This document shows positions 1 through 6,651 of a stretch of DNA of 9,048 bases, piece after piece. The notes under the pieces are model-generated. The model had not been told where the DNA came from. It saw only the letters and a program-made list of their open reading frames with translations, and did not search any database. The DNA is from Anaerolineae bacterium. GTDB lineage: Bacteria > Chloroflexota > Anaerolineae > 4572-78 > J111. The stretch covers positions 1-9,048 of the forward strand of contig JAGRCC010000080.1 in NCBI GenBank assembly GCA_020433785.1. Direction: 5' to 3'. The stretch's first letter is position 1. Every line of letters begins with the position of its first letter. A program made the position numbers and the translations under genes.

Positions 1-435
1 GCCTATCACGATGACGAGCAGATTTTTCATGCAGTACGAGCCGGCGCCGCTGCTTACTTTCCGAAAGATGTCACCCCCCGCCGCCTGGTCGAAGCCATTC
101 GCCAAGTAGGCAAAGGCAATTACGTGATCGATGATGAAGTGCTCGATAAGCCGGAGGTGGCCAGTTGGCTGCTGTCGCAGTTTGACAAGGTGGCCTATGT
201 CGATGGCCTGCCGAATGAAATGTTCGCGCCTTTGTCGCCGCGTGAGATGGAAATTTTGCAGCACATTGCTAAAGGTCAGAGTAATAAAGAGGTGGCCTAT
301 GAATTGGGCATCAGCCGCCAGACCGTTAAGAATCATATGACCAGCATTCTGAGAAAGTTGGCCGTAAACGACCGCACCCAAGCTGCTTTGTATGCGGTCA
401 GACGAGGCTGGATTCGGTTACACGATGAGGAATAG
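1..435 (+). CDS. LuxR/NarL-family response regulator, 3' part (5' end outside window)
   Basis: This is the C-terminal 144 residues of a DNA-binding response regulator; the frame is open from base 1, so the gene starts upstream of the window. The first codons carry the end of a receiver domain: AGAAAYFPKD (bases 40-69) matches the usual AGAxGYLLKD stretch, and the Lys at 64-66 is the conserved phosphorylation-site lysine. The phospho-acceptor Asp lies upstream and cannot be checked. A linker leads to a LuxR-type helix-turn-helix at about 229-417: LSPREMEIL, then the recognition part around NKEVAYELGISRQTVKNHM. Family knowledge: such proteins bind DNA as dimers after phosphorylation by a HisKA_3-class kinase, and one follows directly 63 bp downstream, so the two are probably a cognate pair. 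The target genes are unknown. An internal ATG at 124 is not the start, since the receiver reads through it in frame. Confidence 0.93.
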   Translation, partial: AYHDDEQIFHAVRAGAAAYFPKDVTPRRLVEAIRQVGKGNYVIDDEVLDKPEVASWLLSQFDKVAYVDGLPNEMFAPLSPREMEILQHIAKGQSNKEVAYELGISRQTVKNHMTSILRKLAVNDRTQAALYAVRRGWIRLHDEE

Positions 436-498
436 AAGGGTGTTGGGGATGATACGAAGCGACATTGCTGTGGCAGCAGGCAGAAGGGAATAGGCGCT

Positions 499-1614
499 AT
501 GGGTTTACGACGTTTAAGAAGTTTGGAAGAACCGCCGCCGGAAAAATCACCTAAGAAAGAACCGGTTCCCCAGACCCCGGCTCAGGTCGTTGAACAAACG
601 CACCAAGAAGCGGATCAGATCCAAAAAGAAATCAAAGAGATCGATGTTTTAATCAAGCAAAGTTCCAACGAAGTCGAACGGCTGGCCCAGCGGAACGCGC
701 AGTTAACCAATAAACTGCGTAATATGGAAGCCAACATCGATACGGTGCCCCGCCAGGATATAAAAGAAATCTACACCGCGGCGCAAGAAGCGCAAATGCG
801 GCTGTTTATGATGCGCGGTCAGGTTGAGCAGTTGCAGAGCAAGCAGGAAGTGTTGCAGCGGTTTTCTCAGGGATTGGGCCGGGTGCTGGATATTTCCGAT
901 AATTTGGTTACGCACGGGGGCGCGAAATCGGCCCAAGATATGCCTCGAATAAATGTTGGCGAAGCGACCGGGATCATTCGGATCATCGATGCTCAGGAAA
1001 ACGAGCGGCAGCATTTGGCTAACCAACTCCACGATGGTCCGGCGCAGTCGCTAACCAACCTTATTTTGCAAGCCGAAATTTGCGAACGTCTATTTGACAG
1101 CGATCCGCTGCGGGCCAGATCAGAGTTAAGCGAGCTAAAAGAAGCCGTCACCTCAACCTTTCAAAAAGTGCGTGAATTCATTTTCGATTTGCGCCCAATG
1201 ATGCTCGATGATTTAGGGCTGAATCCCACGCTCAAAAAGAGCATCGAAGATTACGAGCAAAAAACCGGCATTGCCTGTAACTTGACCATTAGCGGTAAAG
1301 ACCAGCGGTTACCCTCTCATACCGAAGTGACCATTTTTAGAGCGATTCAACATTTGCTGACCAATGTCAGACAACACGCTCAGGCGACCCACGTGCAAAT
1401 TGCTCTATCAGTTCATGATGACCGCGCCCTGGTTACGGTAGAAGATGACGGGGTTGGTTTTAACGTCAACGATGCCCTGTCCGCCGCCCGCCAGCGTAAA
1501 ACTATTGGTTTGGGTAGTTTGCAGGAGCGACTCGAAATGCTGGGCGGGCAGCTAGATATCGATAGCTCCCCGGGCAAAGGTACTCGGGTAGAGTTTTGGG
1601 TGCCGACGATCTAA
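499..1614 (+). CDS. Soluble DegS/NarX-class sensor histidine kinase (HisKA_3)
   Basis: A 371-residue cytoplasmic kinase, close in length and layout to Bacillus DegS (385 residues). Residues 1-25 are Pro/Lys/Glu-rich. Residues about 28-125 are strongly heptad-like with many Gln, Glu and Lys and should form a coiled coil. No transmembrane segment or signal peptide is visible. The HisKA_3 dimerisation domain follows, with phospho-acceptor His178 in HDGPAQ and the helix-2 motif FDLRPMMLDDLGL at 229-241. The HATPase_c domain has an N box (Asn289 in LTNVRQHA), a G1 box DDGVGF (316-321) and a G2 box GLGSLQERL (337-345), so all catalytic parts look intact. It should autophosphorylate and pass phosphate to the upstream LuxR-type regulator, in the same operon. 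The ATG at 499 has GAAGGG 10 bases upstream. The sensed signal is unknown; it must be internal or relayed by another protein. The gene symbol degS is not assigned because orthology cannot be shown. Confidence 0.93.
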   Translation: MGLRRLRSLEEPPPEKSPKKEPVPQTPAQVVEQTHQEADQIQKEIKEIDVLIKQSSNEVERLAQRNAQLTNKLRNMEANIDTVPRQDIKEIYTAAQEAQMRLFMMRGQVEQLQSKQEVLQRFSQGLGRVLDISDNLVTHGGAKSAQDMPRINVGEATGIIRIIDAQENERQHLANQLHDGPAQSLTNLILQAEICERLFDSDPLRARSELSELKEAVTSTFQKVREFIFDLRPMMLDDLGLNPTLKKSIEDYEQKTGIACNLTISGKDQRLPSHTEVTIFRAIQHLLTNVRQHAQATHVQIALSVHDDRALVTVEDDGVGFNVNDALSAARQRKTIGLGSLQERLEMLGGQLDIDSSPGKGTRVEFWVPTI

Positions 1615-1641
1615 GCCGGTAGGTGCTTCTGGAGCAAATTA

Positions 1642-1666
1642 GGCTGAGGCTAAGGCTGAGGCTAAG
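1642..1666 (+). repeat. GGCTRA hexanucleotide tandem array (left arm)
   Basis: Four uninterrupted hexamers GGCTGA, GGCTAA, GGCTGA, GGCTAA, equivalent to an exact 12-bp unit repeated twice (1642-1653 and 1654-1665). Bases 1648-1662 are perfectly complementary, in inverted order, to 1791-1805, and the match extends to 18 of 19 (1648-1666 against 1787-1805). A related GGCTAAGG occurs in the later spacer near 6381. Confidence 0.85.
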
Positions 1667-1690
1667 AATAGTAGACAATATCGAAAATAA

Positions 1691-1726
1691 GTGACAGTCA
1701 CTTTTGAGGTGTTAAGTGACTGTCAC
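1691..1726. repeat. Palindromic hairpin GTGACAGTCACTT, REP/REPIN-like
   Basis: A perfect 13-bp inverted repeat: GTGACAGTCACTT at 1691-1703 pairs with AAGTGACTGTCAC at 1714-1726 around a 10-base loop (1704-1713). No T run follows, so it is a poor intrinsic terminator. Each arm also contains its own small palindrome, GTGAC-A-GTCAC, so either a single-arm or a full stem can form. That design resembles REP sequences mobilised by REP-associated (Y1/RAYT) transposases. Family membership is an inference, since no transposase is in the window. Confidence 0.7.
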
Positions 1727-1781
1727 CTTAAATCTAATTTCATTGTAAGCAGTCTGGATTCAATAAATAAGCGTTCCATAC

Positions 1782-1805
1782 TTGGCCTTCGCCTCAGCCT
1801 TAGCC
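1782..1805 (-). repeat. GGCTRA-type array, inverted copy (right arm)
   Basis: Read on the + strand this is TTGGCC, TTCGCC, TCAGCC, TTAGCC: four hexamers that are the reverse complement of the GGCTRA array at 1642-1666, with two units decayed. The best part (1791-1805) forms a 15-bp perfect inverted repeat with 1648-1662. Together the arms enclose about 130 bp, including the GTGACAGTCACTT hairpin, though the two palindromes do not share a centre. Confidence 0.75.
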
Positions 1806-1855
1806 CATCGGATGGCCGTCTCCCAATTGTGATTTTAGATAGCCTTTTAGTCACG

Positions 1856-1884
1856 TTGACCCTCCTTGTGACCGCCTCTATACT
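1856..1884 (+). promoter_or_regulatory. Sigma70-type promoter of the TadE gene
   Basis: A -35 box TTGACC (1856-1861) and a -10 box TATACT (1879-1884) are separated by exactly 17 bp; each differs from consensus by one base. Transcription should begin near 1891, leaving a leader of about 134 bases before GTG 2025. The short inverted repeat GTCAC (1850-1854) / GTGAC (1868-1872) spans the -35 box and could be an operator. This placement rules out the TTG at 1884 as a start codon from this transcript. Confidence 0.65.
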
Positions 1885-2011
1885 TGACAATAAAGACCAA
1901 CAGACCGATTTTTCCTCCATTCATGTTAAATTTTTTCGATACCCGTAACCTTTTTGGCCATACCCGGACTCTATGTATGAACAGAACTTATTCTTCAGTT
2001 ATACATGGTTT

Positions 2012-2017
2012 AAGGAG
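2012..2017 (+). promoter_or_regulatory. Ribosome binding site that fixes the TadE start
   Basis: AAGGAG ends 7 bases before GTG 2025. It is the only strong Shine-Dalgarno sequence near the possible starts. The in-frame alternatives TTG 1884, ATG 1923 and ATG 1977 lack one and would put non-pilin residues ahead of the prepilin leader. Confidence 0.8.
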
Positions 2018-2024
2018 TATTGCT

Positions 2025-5000
2025 GTGATACGAAAGCAAAAAGGTCAAGCTCTTGTTGAATTAGCCTTAGGATTACCGCTTCTTTTATTGCTCTTATTGG
2101 GCATTATTGAAGGAGCGCGGGTCGCTTGGGCTTATATCACCGTGCAGCAAGCGGCTCGAGAAGCCGCTCGTTATGCCGTCACCGGCCGGCCCTACTTCAA
2201 TTCAGAGGATTTGGACTCGCCCGATTTAGCAGGTAATGCTGCTAAGCAAAAAGCTTTTATAGACAACAGTTGTGAGGGGAACGAACCCGAACCTGATCCC
2301 ATCGATCCCGGCGTTAGCAACTGGTATTGTGCAGCCGAACTGAGGCTGAAAGCCATCGAGCAAATCGCTGTCAATACCGGGGAGACTTTAAATGTTTCTC
2401 GAGTGTGCTCGTCCACGACCGGCGATAATTTACTTGAAACAGATTGTAATACGCCTGGGGCATTTAGGGTCTTGATTCAAGGGCAGCATTTGGATGAGAG
2501 CGTCACCCCTCCACAGGTTAAAACCGATCCCAACCATCCGGGGACAGAGGGGTTGAACATCCAGGTCAACACATTCTACAACTTGCAGATGCTCACTCCT
2601 ATCTTTGACGCGATTATGGGCGGGAATTACATTACCTTGCGTGGAGCCGCCCAGCTACAAAATGAGGGGCTTGATACGGCTGTAGGCATCAAACCTCCCC
2701 CCCCCATTGATCCACTCGATCCCAACAATTCCTGTCCCGGCTGCGGCGGCGGTGGCGGCACAACGGCCGAGATTTCATCAATCAGCGGTTACTCGAGTAT
2801 CGAACAGACCGAGACAGATTTTCAGGTGCGTCTGATTAATCATATTGGCGCAACCTATGATATTTATCTCACTAATTCCCTGGGGAATGGCGGGATGATT
2901 TGCGCGAACGTGGCTCCTGACGCATCAGGAAATAAAGACGTTTCATGTGACTTGAGCGCTGTCGCCGGTGGACTGCTTCCGCCAGGACTTTACGATCTCT
3001 TCTCGACGGTGAGTGGTACGATTTCACCCCCGGTAGCAACGGCTGAATTTCAAGTTGAGATTATTGCAACCACCGATCCAACGCTGAGGTTTGTGGGTGG
3101 TAATAATCGCTGGGCGGTTGGTTCAGCCACGCAGATCGAAATGGTCGCGCACGACGCGGCCGCTGGACCTTTTACGCTGGCCTTATTTAATAAGGATAGA
3201 GTTAAAATTAAAGACATAGTTGGCGGGTTAAGCGCCACGAGTAGTCCCATCGACTGGACAGTTGAAGATGTGGCCAATTGTGATGTTAAGAGCGGGACGC
3301 CTTGTTATCTGCAGACGCTTAGCGGCGGTGCCAAATATGCTGAATTAGCGGTTTATATCAACCAGCCCAAGCTGGTTTTGGTGCCCAGTACTCAACCTTA
3401 CGCTCAAGGTCAAACGCTGCGCGTTTTGTTGGAAGGGCATACCCCTAATTCGGTTTATGAAATTTTTATTCAAGGCGGATCGTTGGCCAGCCCGCTGAAA
3501 TTGGGCAGTACCTTGGAAACTAACGCCTTTGGCGATACGCCTTATGCGGTAGCCTGGATAATTCCAGCCAGCTGCGGCGCCTTCGAGGGTTGGGAAGACG
3601 GAACTTACAATATTGTCTCCAAGCCAGAGGGTCAGCCCCCTGTAATTGCTTCGAAAAGCGCTAATTTCGTCACTCCAACTGCTCCGTACCTCACCTTGGA
3701 CGGTGGAACTACCTGGCCGTCAGGGTCAACTATTAATATTGGCGTCCACTTGCACACGCCCTTAACTGCGCATTATTTAAAGTTTGATAATACCAAGATC
3801 CCGACATCCAACGCCAATGATACGTTTAATACCAGTGACTGCGGCTATGCCGTAGTAGATTATAAAATTCCCGTTGATACAGCCGATGGGACTTATAAGA
3901 TAACATCTCACCTCAATAGCAATAATGCCAAACAGGCTGAATTAGATGTCAAAGTGACCAGTGTGCCGTTCATAGAAGTTGTCGAAGGTGATACGGTTTT
4001 GCCTAACCAGGAAATTACCATTCGCTTGAGACGGCACGTCCCCGATACCGGATATCGAGTTTTATACGCTGAGAAAGCTCTAATAGAGTTAAAGACTGAC
4101 TCGAATGGAAATGCGCAATTCAAATATAATCTAACACAGTTGCCCAGTTCGCCCGGACCCGATCCGAAAGCAGCAGGTAACCTGGGGCAGCCCTTTGAAC
4201 TTTATTCGGTCAGTCTGAATAACACGACTGAGAAAGTGGCCACCACGTTGCTAGCGCTGCAAGGTGCTGACTTGCAGGTCACCAAAATTGAGTTTCCACC
4301 GGAAGATCAAATTGCGGTCAATACGACAATTCCTATGACAATTACCGTGCAAAATATCCAAACCGTACCAATCAATTCTTACTTTGATATCGACCTCTAT
4401 CTGAACCCGTTGCCGGTCAACCCCTCTTACTATAAAGGGTACAACTTCCCCGGTGACGTCAAACATTGGAAAAACTCGGTAGCACCGAAAGGGCAGCCGG
4501 GCGATACGTTTACCATCAAGGACGAGTTCTTTGTAGGAGAATATGGCGTTCAAACCCTATATGCCTTTGCCGATACCAGTAACTTTGTGATAGAAGGCGA
4601 AGCGTCAGGGCAAGTAGCCAATCCAAATAACCTGCTAAGCAATAGTTTTACGGTTCGTTGTACCGCCGGCGTCGATCTGGAAACCTTCAACAGCCTACCC
4701 GCCGATTGGCAGGAGAAAAGGTATGGAGATGCTGATCGAGGTAGTGGAGCCACGATTAATAATGGTCAACTTGTCTTACAAAGCGACGGTTCAAGTACTT
4801 GGGTCAACAGCGATAGCAGCGGTGGTGAACTGTATTTCTACAAAACATCACCGATTAGCAGCTCCGTCGGACTCGATGTGGTAGTTCAGGTGCTCGATGT
4901 CCAACGGGTTGGGGCCTGGTCGAAAGCCGGCATCGAAATACGAAATTCGGTTAACAGTAACACCAGCCCGCGGGTTGTTTTGGGGGTGGCCCGGGAAAAC

Positions 5001-6347
5001 GGCGGGTCGAATTACATTGTGCAGCCGGGCTTTAGAGACGGCGGCGCTATGAACTGGGCCTCGCCGGGATCAAATGCTATTCAAAGCAGCACAAAATTTG
5101 GCTTCACTGATGGCCCCATGTGGCTGCGGATTGAACGAGTCCCGGGTACGAATGACTTTAACTTCTATTATCGTCAAGACTCGGGAACGCCGCCAACCAC
5201 TCCTGCTGCGGCCGCCAGCTGGTGGGGTAGCCCATTTGCCAATGCGACCGTAAATGGTATCAGCGATCAGCTTTATGTTGGTTTGTTCAATTCACCCTAT
5301 GGCGATGGTCAGCCGAATAGGGGTACATCCCGGCTTGATAATTTTAGTGTATTTGATCCAACCGCCTGTGCAGCAGCGCAAGGTCCAACAGACGATAATA
5401 CCTTACCGCCAGGCCTAACCCTGTGTTCAGACCCCATCGAAGACAAGAGCTTTGAGTTATCACCTTCAAAATGGGCGGTAGCTTTCGATCAAGGTGTAAC
5501 TCGGTCGCCAGGCCAGGCTAACAGTGGGAACTTTAAGCTCAGCGCCTCTAGTTTTTCAGGATTTTCGACAAAACCTTGGTTTCACCAGCAATTCATTATG
5601 CCCGACTGGGTTATTTCAAGCACGACCTCGTTTAAGTTAAATCTGAGCAAAAATATCAACAGTCTGGCTGATGGCAATCAACCTAACGACCAATTCTATG
5701 CCGTAGTGACGACCAATGCTTCCAGTATTGCAGCAGCTAAAGCAGGCAGCGTTACCACACCGACTGTGGTGGCCAATGGGGTTATGCCTCCGGGAGCTTA
5801 TAACCCCACCCGGTGGGACGCGGTTGAGGTGACACTGCCTATCATTAACAAGAATACAATTGAAAATTATGCTGAGCAACCCCTCTATCTGTATCTATAT
5901 AATGATAGTAACAGTACCGGCGCTTGTGGCGGCATCTGTGCAACTAACTTTTACTTTGATGATGTTTCCCTGTCGCCTTGTACATCACAGCCACTACCTA
6001 GCCCCATTAACACCCGTCTGACGGGTTCAGTTACTCTCAACTTTAGTAGTGGTTCTACCCAAAAGCTGCCGTATGTAAAAGTCTGGGCTTATGCTCAAAA
6101 TGATCCGACCATCTATGAAACAATGACGTTGCAAGACGGCACCTTTAATTTCTATAACTTACCGGCAACGCCGGAGGGAACGAAATACCTGATCTTTGCC
6201 CAGTATCACTTAGTAGATGCTTTCGATCCCACCCAGATAGAAACGCTGGCCGCCGATACATCGACGATTATGAGGGCTAACGTCCATACCAATAACAGCC
6301 CACAACGCGTGTCCCTCGATCTGTTCACGCTGGCTCCGGTACAATAA
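2025..6347 (+). CDS. Giant TadE-type prepilin with modular extracellular adhesin-like passenger
   Basis: Predicted 1440 residues from GTG 2025. Residues 1-16 form a short basic prepilin leader with KGQALVE: Gly7 is followed by Glu12 at the +5 position, as in prepilin-peptidase substrates. A hydrophobic helix (about 17-36) and QQAAREAARYAV follow, typical of TadE minor pilins (Tad/Flp pili). The pilin-like part ends near 220. A Pro/Gly hinge with CPGC (Cys237, Cys240) and five Gly follows. Five tandem domains of about 100 residues start at 248, 352, 448, 554 and 648. Then come a CARDB-like domain (748-880), a concanavalin/DUF1349-like domain (884-1111), a CBM-like beta-sandwich (1133-1319) and a carboxypeptidase-regulatory-like domain (1332-1440). 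Usual TadE proteins are about 150-250 residues, so this is many times longer. No LPXTG or second membrane helix is seen, so it should be held by its N-terminus in the membrane or a pilus. Adhesion is inferred; domain names beyond TadE rest on sequence style and are less certain. Confidence 0.88.
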   Translation: MIRKQKGQALVELALGLPLLLLLLLGIIEGARVAWAYITVQQAAREAARYAVTGRPYFNSEDLDSPDLAGNAAKQKAFIDNSCEGNEPEPDPIDPGVSNWYCAAELRLKAIEQIAVNTGETLNVSRVCSSTTGDNLLETDCNTPGAFRVLIQGQHLDESVTPPQVKTDPNHPGTEGLNIQVNTFYNLQMLTPIFDAIMGGNYITLRGAAQLQNEGLDTAVGIKPPPPIDPLDPNNSCPGCGGGGGTTAEISSISGYSSIEQTETDFQVRLINHIGATYDIYLTNSLGNGGMICANVAPDASGNKDVSCDLSAVAGGLLPPGLYDLFSTVSGTISPPVATAEFQVEIIATTDPTLRFVGGNNRWAVGSATQIEMVAHDAAAGPFTLALFNKDRVKIKDIVGGLSATSSPIDWTVEDVANCDVKSGTPCYLQTLSGGAKYAELAVYINQPKLVLVPSTQPYAQGQTLRVLLEGHTPNSVYEIFIQGGSLASPLKLGSTLETNAFGDTPYAVAWIIPASCGAFEGWEDGTYNIVSKPEGQPPVIASKSANFVTPTAPYLTLDGGTTWPSGSTINIGVHLHTPLTAHYLKFDNTKIPTSNANDTFNTSDCGYAVVDYKIPVDTADGTYKITSHLNSNNAKQAELDVKVTSVPFIEVVEGDTVLPNQEITIRLRRHVPDTGYRVLYAEKALIELKTDSNGNAQFKYNLTQLPSSPGPDPKAAGNLGQPFELYSVSLNNTTEKVATTLLALQGADLQVTKIEFPPEDQIAVNTTIPMTITVQNIQTVPINSYFDIDLYLNPLPVNPSYYKGYNFPGDVKHWKNSVAPKGQPGDTFTIKDEFFVGEYGVQTLYAFADTSNFVIEGEASGQVANPNNLLSNSFTVRCTAGVDLETFNSLPADWQEKRYGDADRGSGATINNGQLVLQSDGSSTWVNSDSSGGELYFYKTSPISSSVGLDVVVQVLDVQRVGAWSKAGIEIRNSVNSNTSPRVVLGVARENGGSNYIVQPGFRDGGAMNWASPGSNAIQSSTKFGFTDGPMWLRIERVPGTNDFNFYYRQDSGTPPTTPAAAASWWGSPFANATVNGISDQLYVGLFNSPYGDGQPNRGTSRLDNFSVFDPTACAAAQGPTDDNTLPPGLTLCSDPIEDKSFELSPSKWAVAFDQGVTRSPGQANSGNFKLSASSFSGFSTKPWFHQQFIMPDWVISSTTSFKLNLSKNINSLADGNQPNDQFYAVVTTNASSIAAAKAGSVTTPTVVANGVMPPGAYNPTRWDAVEVTLPIINKNTIENYAEQPLYLYLYNDSNSTGACGGICATNFYFDDVSLSPCTSQPLPSPINTRLTGSVTLNFSSGSTQKLPYVKVWAYAQNDPTIYETMTLQDGTFNFYNLPATPEGTKYLIFAQYHLVDAFDPTQIETLAADTSTIMRANVHTNNSPQRVSLDLFTLAPVQ
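2697..2705 (+). repeat. C9 homopolymer at the pilin/passenger hinge
   Basis: Nine consecutive C encode Pro225-Pro227 of the TadE protein, just after the pilin part. With nine C the long frame is open. With ten C a TGA (2708-2710) would follow almost at once, giving a product of about 228 residues. With eight C the frame would end at TGA 2833-2835. The tract is seen directly; slippage is an inference. Confidence 0.9.
2766..4265 (+). repeat. Five tandem ~100-residue extracellular domains (protein-level repeat)
   Basis: Within the TadE protein, domains begin at residues 248, 352, 448, 554 and 648, at intervals of 104, 96, 106 and 94, with the next module at 748. Copies 2-5 open with Pro and a short hydrophobic strand (PTLRFVGG, PKLVLVPS, PYLTLDGG, PFIEVVEG). 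Next comes a strand after a Gly/Asn turn (GSATQIEM, GQTLRVLL, GSTINIGV, NQEITIRL). Copies 3 and 4 share a DGTYNI/DGTYKI strand near the end; copy 1 has PGLYDL there. This pattern suits Ig-like beta-sandwich stalk domains. The copies are strongly diverged, so expansion is old. Confidence 0.65.
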
Positions 6348-6402
6348 ATTTATAGCGAAGGGTTAGTCAATTGGAGGTTGGGCTAAGGCAACAACAATAA
6401 AA

Positions 6403-6442
6403 GTGGGGTTAGGTCAGGGCGCTGCTCTGACTTAACCCCCAC
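6403..6442. terminator. Strong hairpin downstream of TadE gene, possible terminator or palindromic repeat
   Basis: Bases 6403-6420 pair with 6424-6442 as an 18-bp stem with two G-T pairs, one bulged C (6436) and a three-base loop (6421-6423). It lies 55 bases after the TadE stop codon, where a terminator is expected. On the + strand it is followed by AATGAATTTA, not a T run. On the - strand it is followed by TTTTATTGTTGT, which is more terminator-like, yet no minus-strand gene ends here. It may instead be a dispersed palindromic element. Confidence 0.5.
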
Positions 6443-6575
6443 AATGAATTTACGGAAAGATATAACTTCAGGAATGAAAATTGTAGTTAAGTTGGTAGTC
6501 GGCTTAGAGAAGGTTGGGGTACTACTGTAACATTGATAATTAATAGTATGTTCAAAGGGTTGTGATTTTTCTGTG

Positions 6576-6628
6576 ACTTTTGGGAAATTTTCTAAGTACT
6601 TTTGGTCGTTTCGATTGAGGACTTTTGA
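6576..6628 (+). promoter_or_regulatory. Three ACTTTTGR direct repeats upstream of BNR-protein promoter
   Basis: ACTTTTGG at 6576-6583, ACTTTTGG at 6598-6605 and ACTTTTGA at 6621-6628, at steps of 22 and 23 bp, about two helical turns. The last copy ends just upstream of the -35 position of the extended -10 promoter at 6652-6660, which has no good -35 box. This is the layout expected for an activator bound on one face of the DNA. The binding protein is unknown. Confidence 0.4.
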
Positions 6629-6651
6629 CCCTGTTACCATTGCCTCAATTG

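Larger units (their letters stand above)
1615..2024. other. 410-bp spacer between kinase and TadE gene
   Basis: No gene is supported here. The spacer holds inverted GGCTRA arrays, a 13-bp perfect hairpin, a near-consensus promoter and an untranslated leader of about 134 bases before the GTG start at 2025. No clear intrinsic terminator for the kinase operon was found: the only hairpins lack a following T run. An open frame at 1691-1948 crosses the repeats and the promoter, shows no protein-like composition and is not called. Confidence 0.75.

Noticed and set aside
1624..1636. TGCT / AGCA stem just after the kinase gene as terminator
   Set aside because: Four-bp stem with no T run; too weak.
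1642..1805. CRISPR array or insertion sequence
   Set aside because: Repeats are contiguous hexamers with no unique spacers of regular length, and there is no transposase frame between the inverted arms.
1884..1912. TTGACA at 1884-1889 as a -35 box of a second promoter
   Set aside because: The expected -10 position (about 1907-1913) reads GATTTTT, a poor match, and the sequence overlaps the better TATACT promoter.
1691..1948. Open + frame of 85 codons in the first spacer
   Set aside because: It crosses the hairpin, the inverted hexamer array and the promoter, has no ribosome binding site and reads as translated repeat sequence.
6383..6640. Open - frame of 85 codons in the second spacer
   Set aside because: It runs through the hairpin and the three direct repeats, has poor start-site spacing (GAGG only 2 bases from ATG) and no recognisable protein features.
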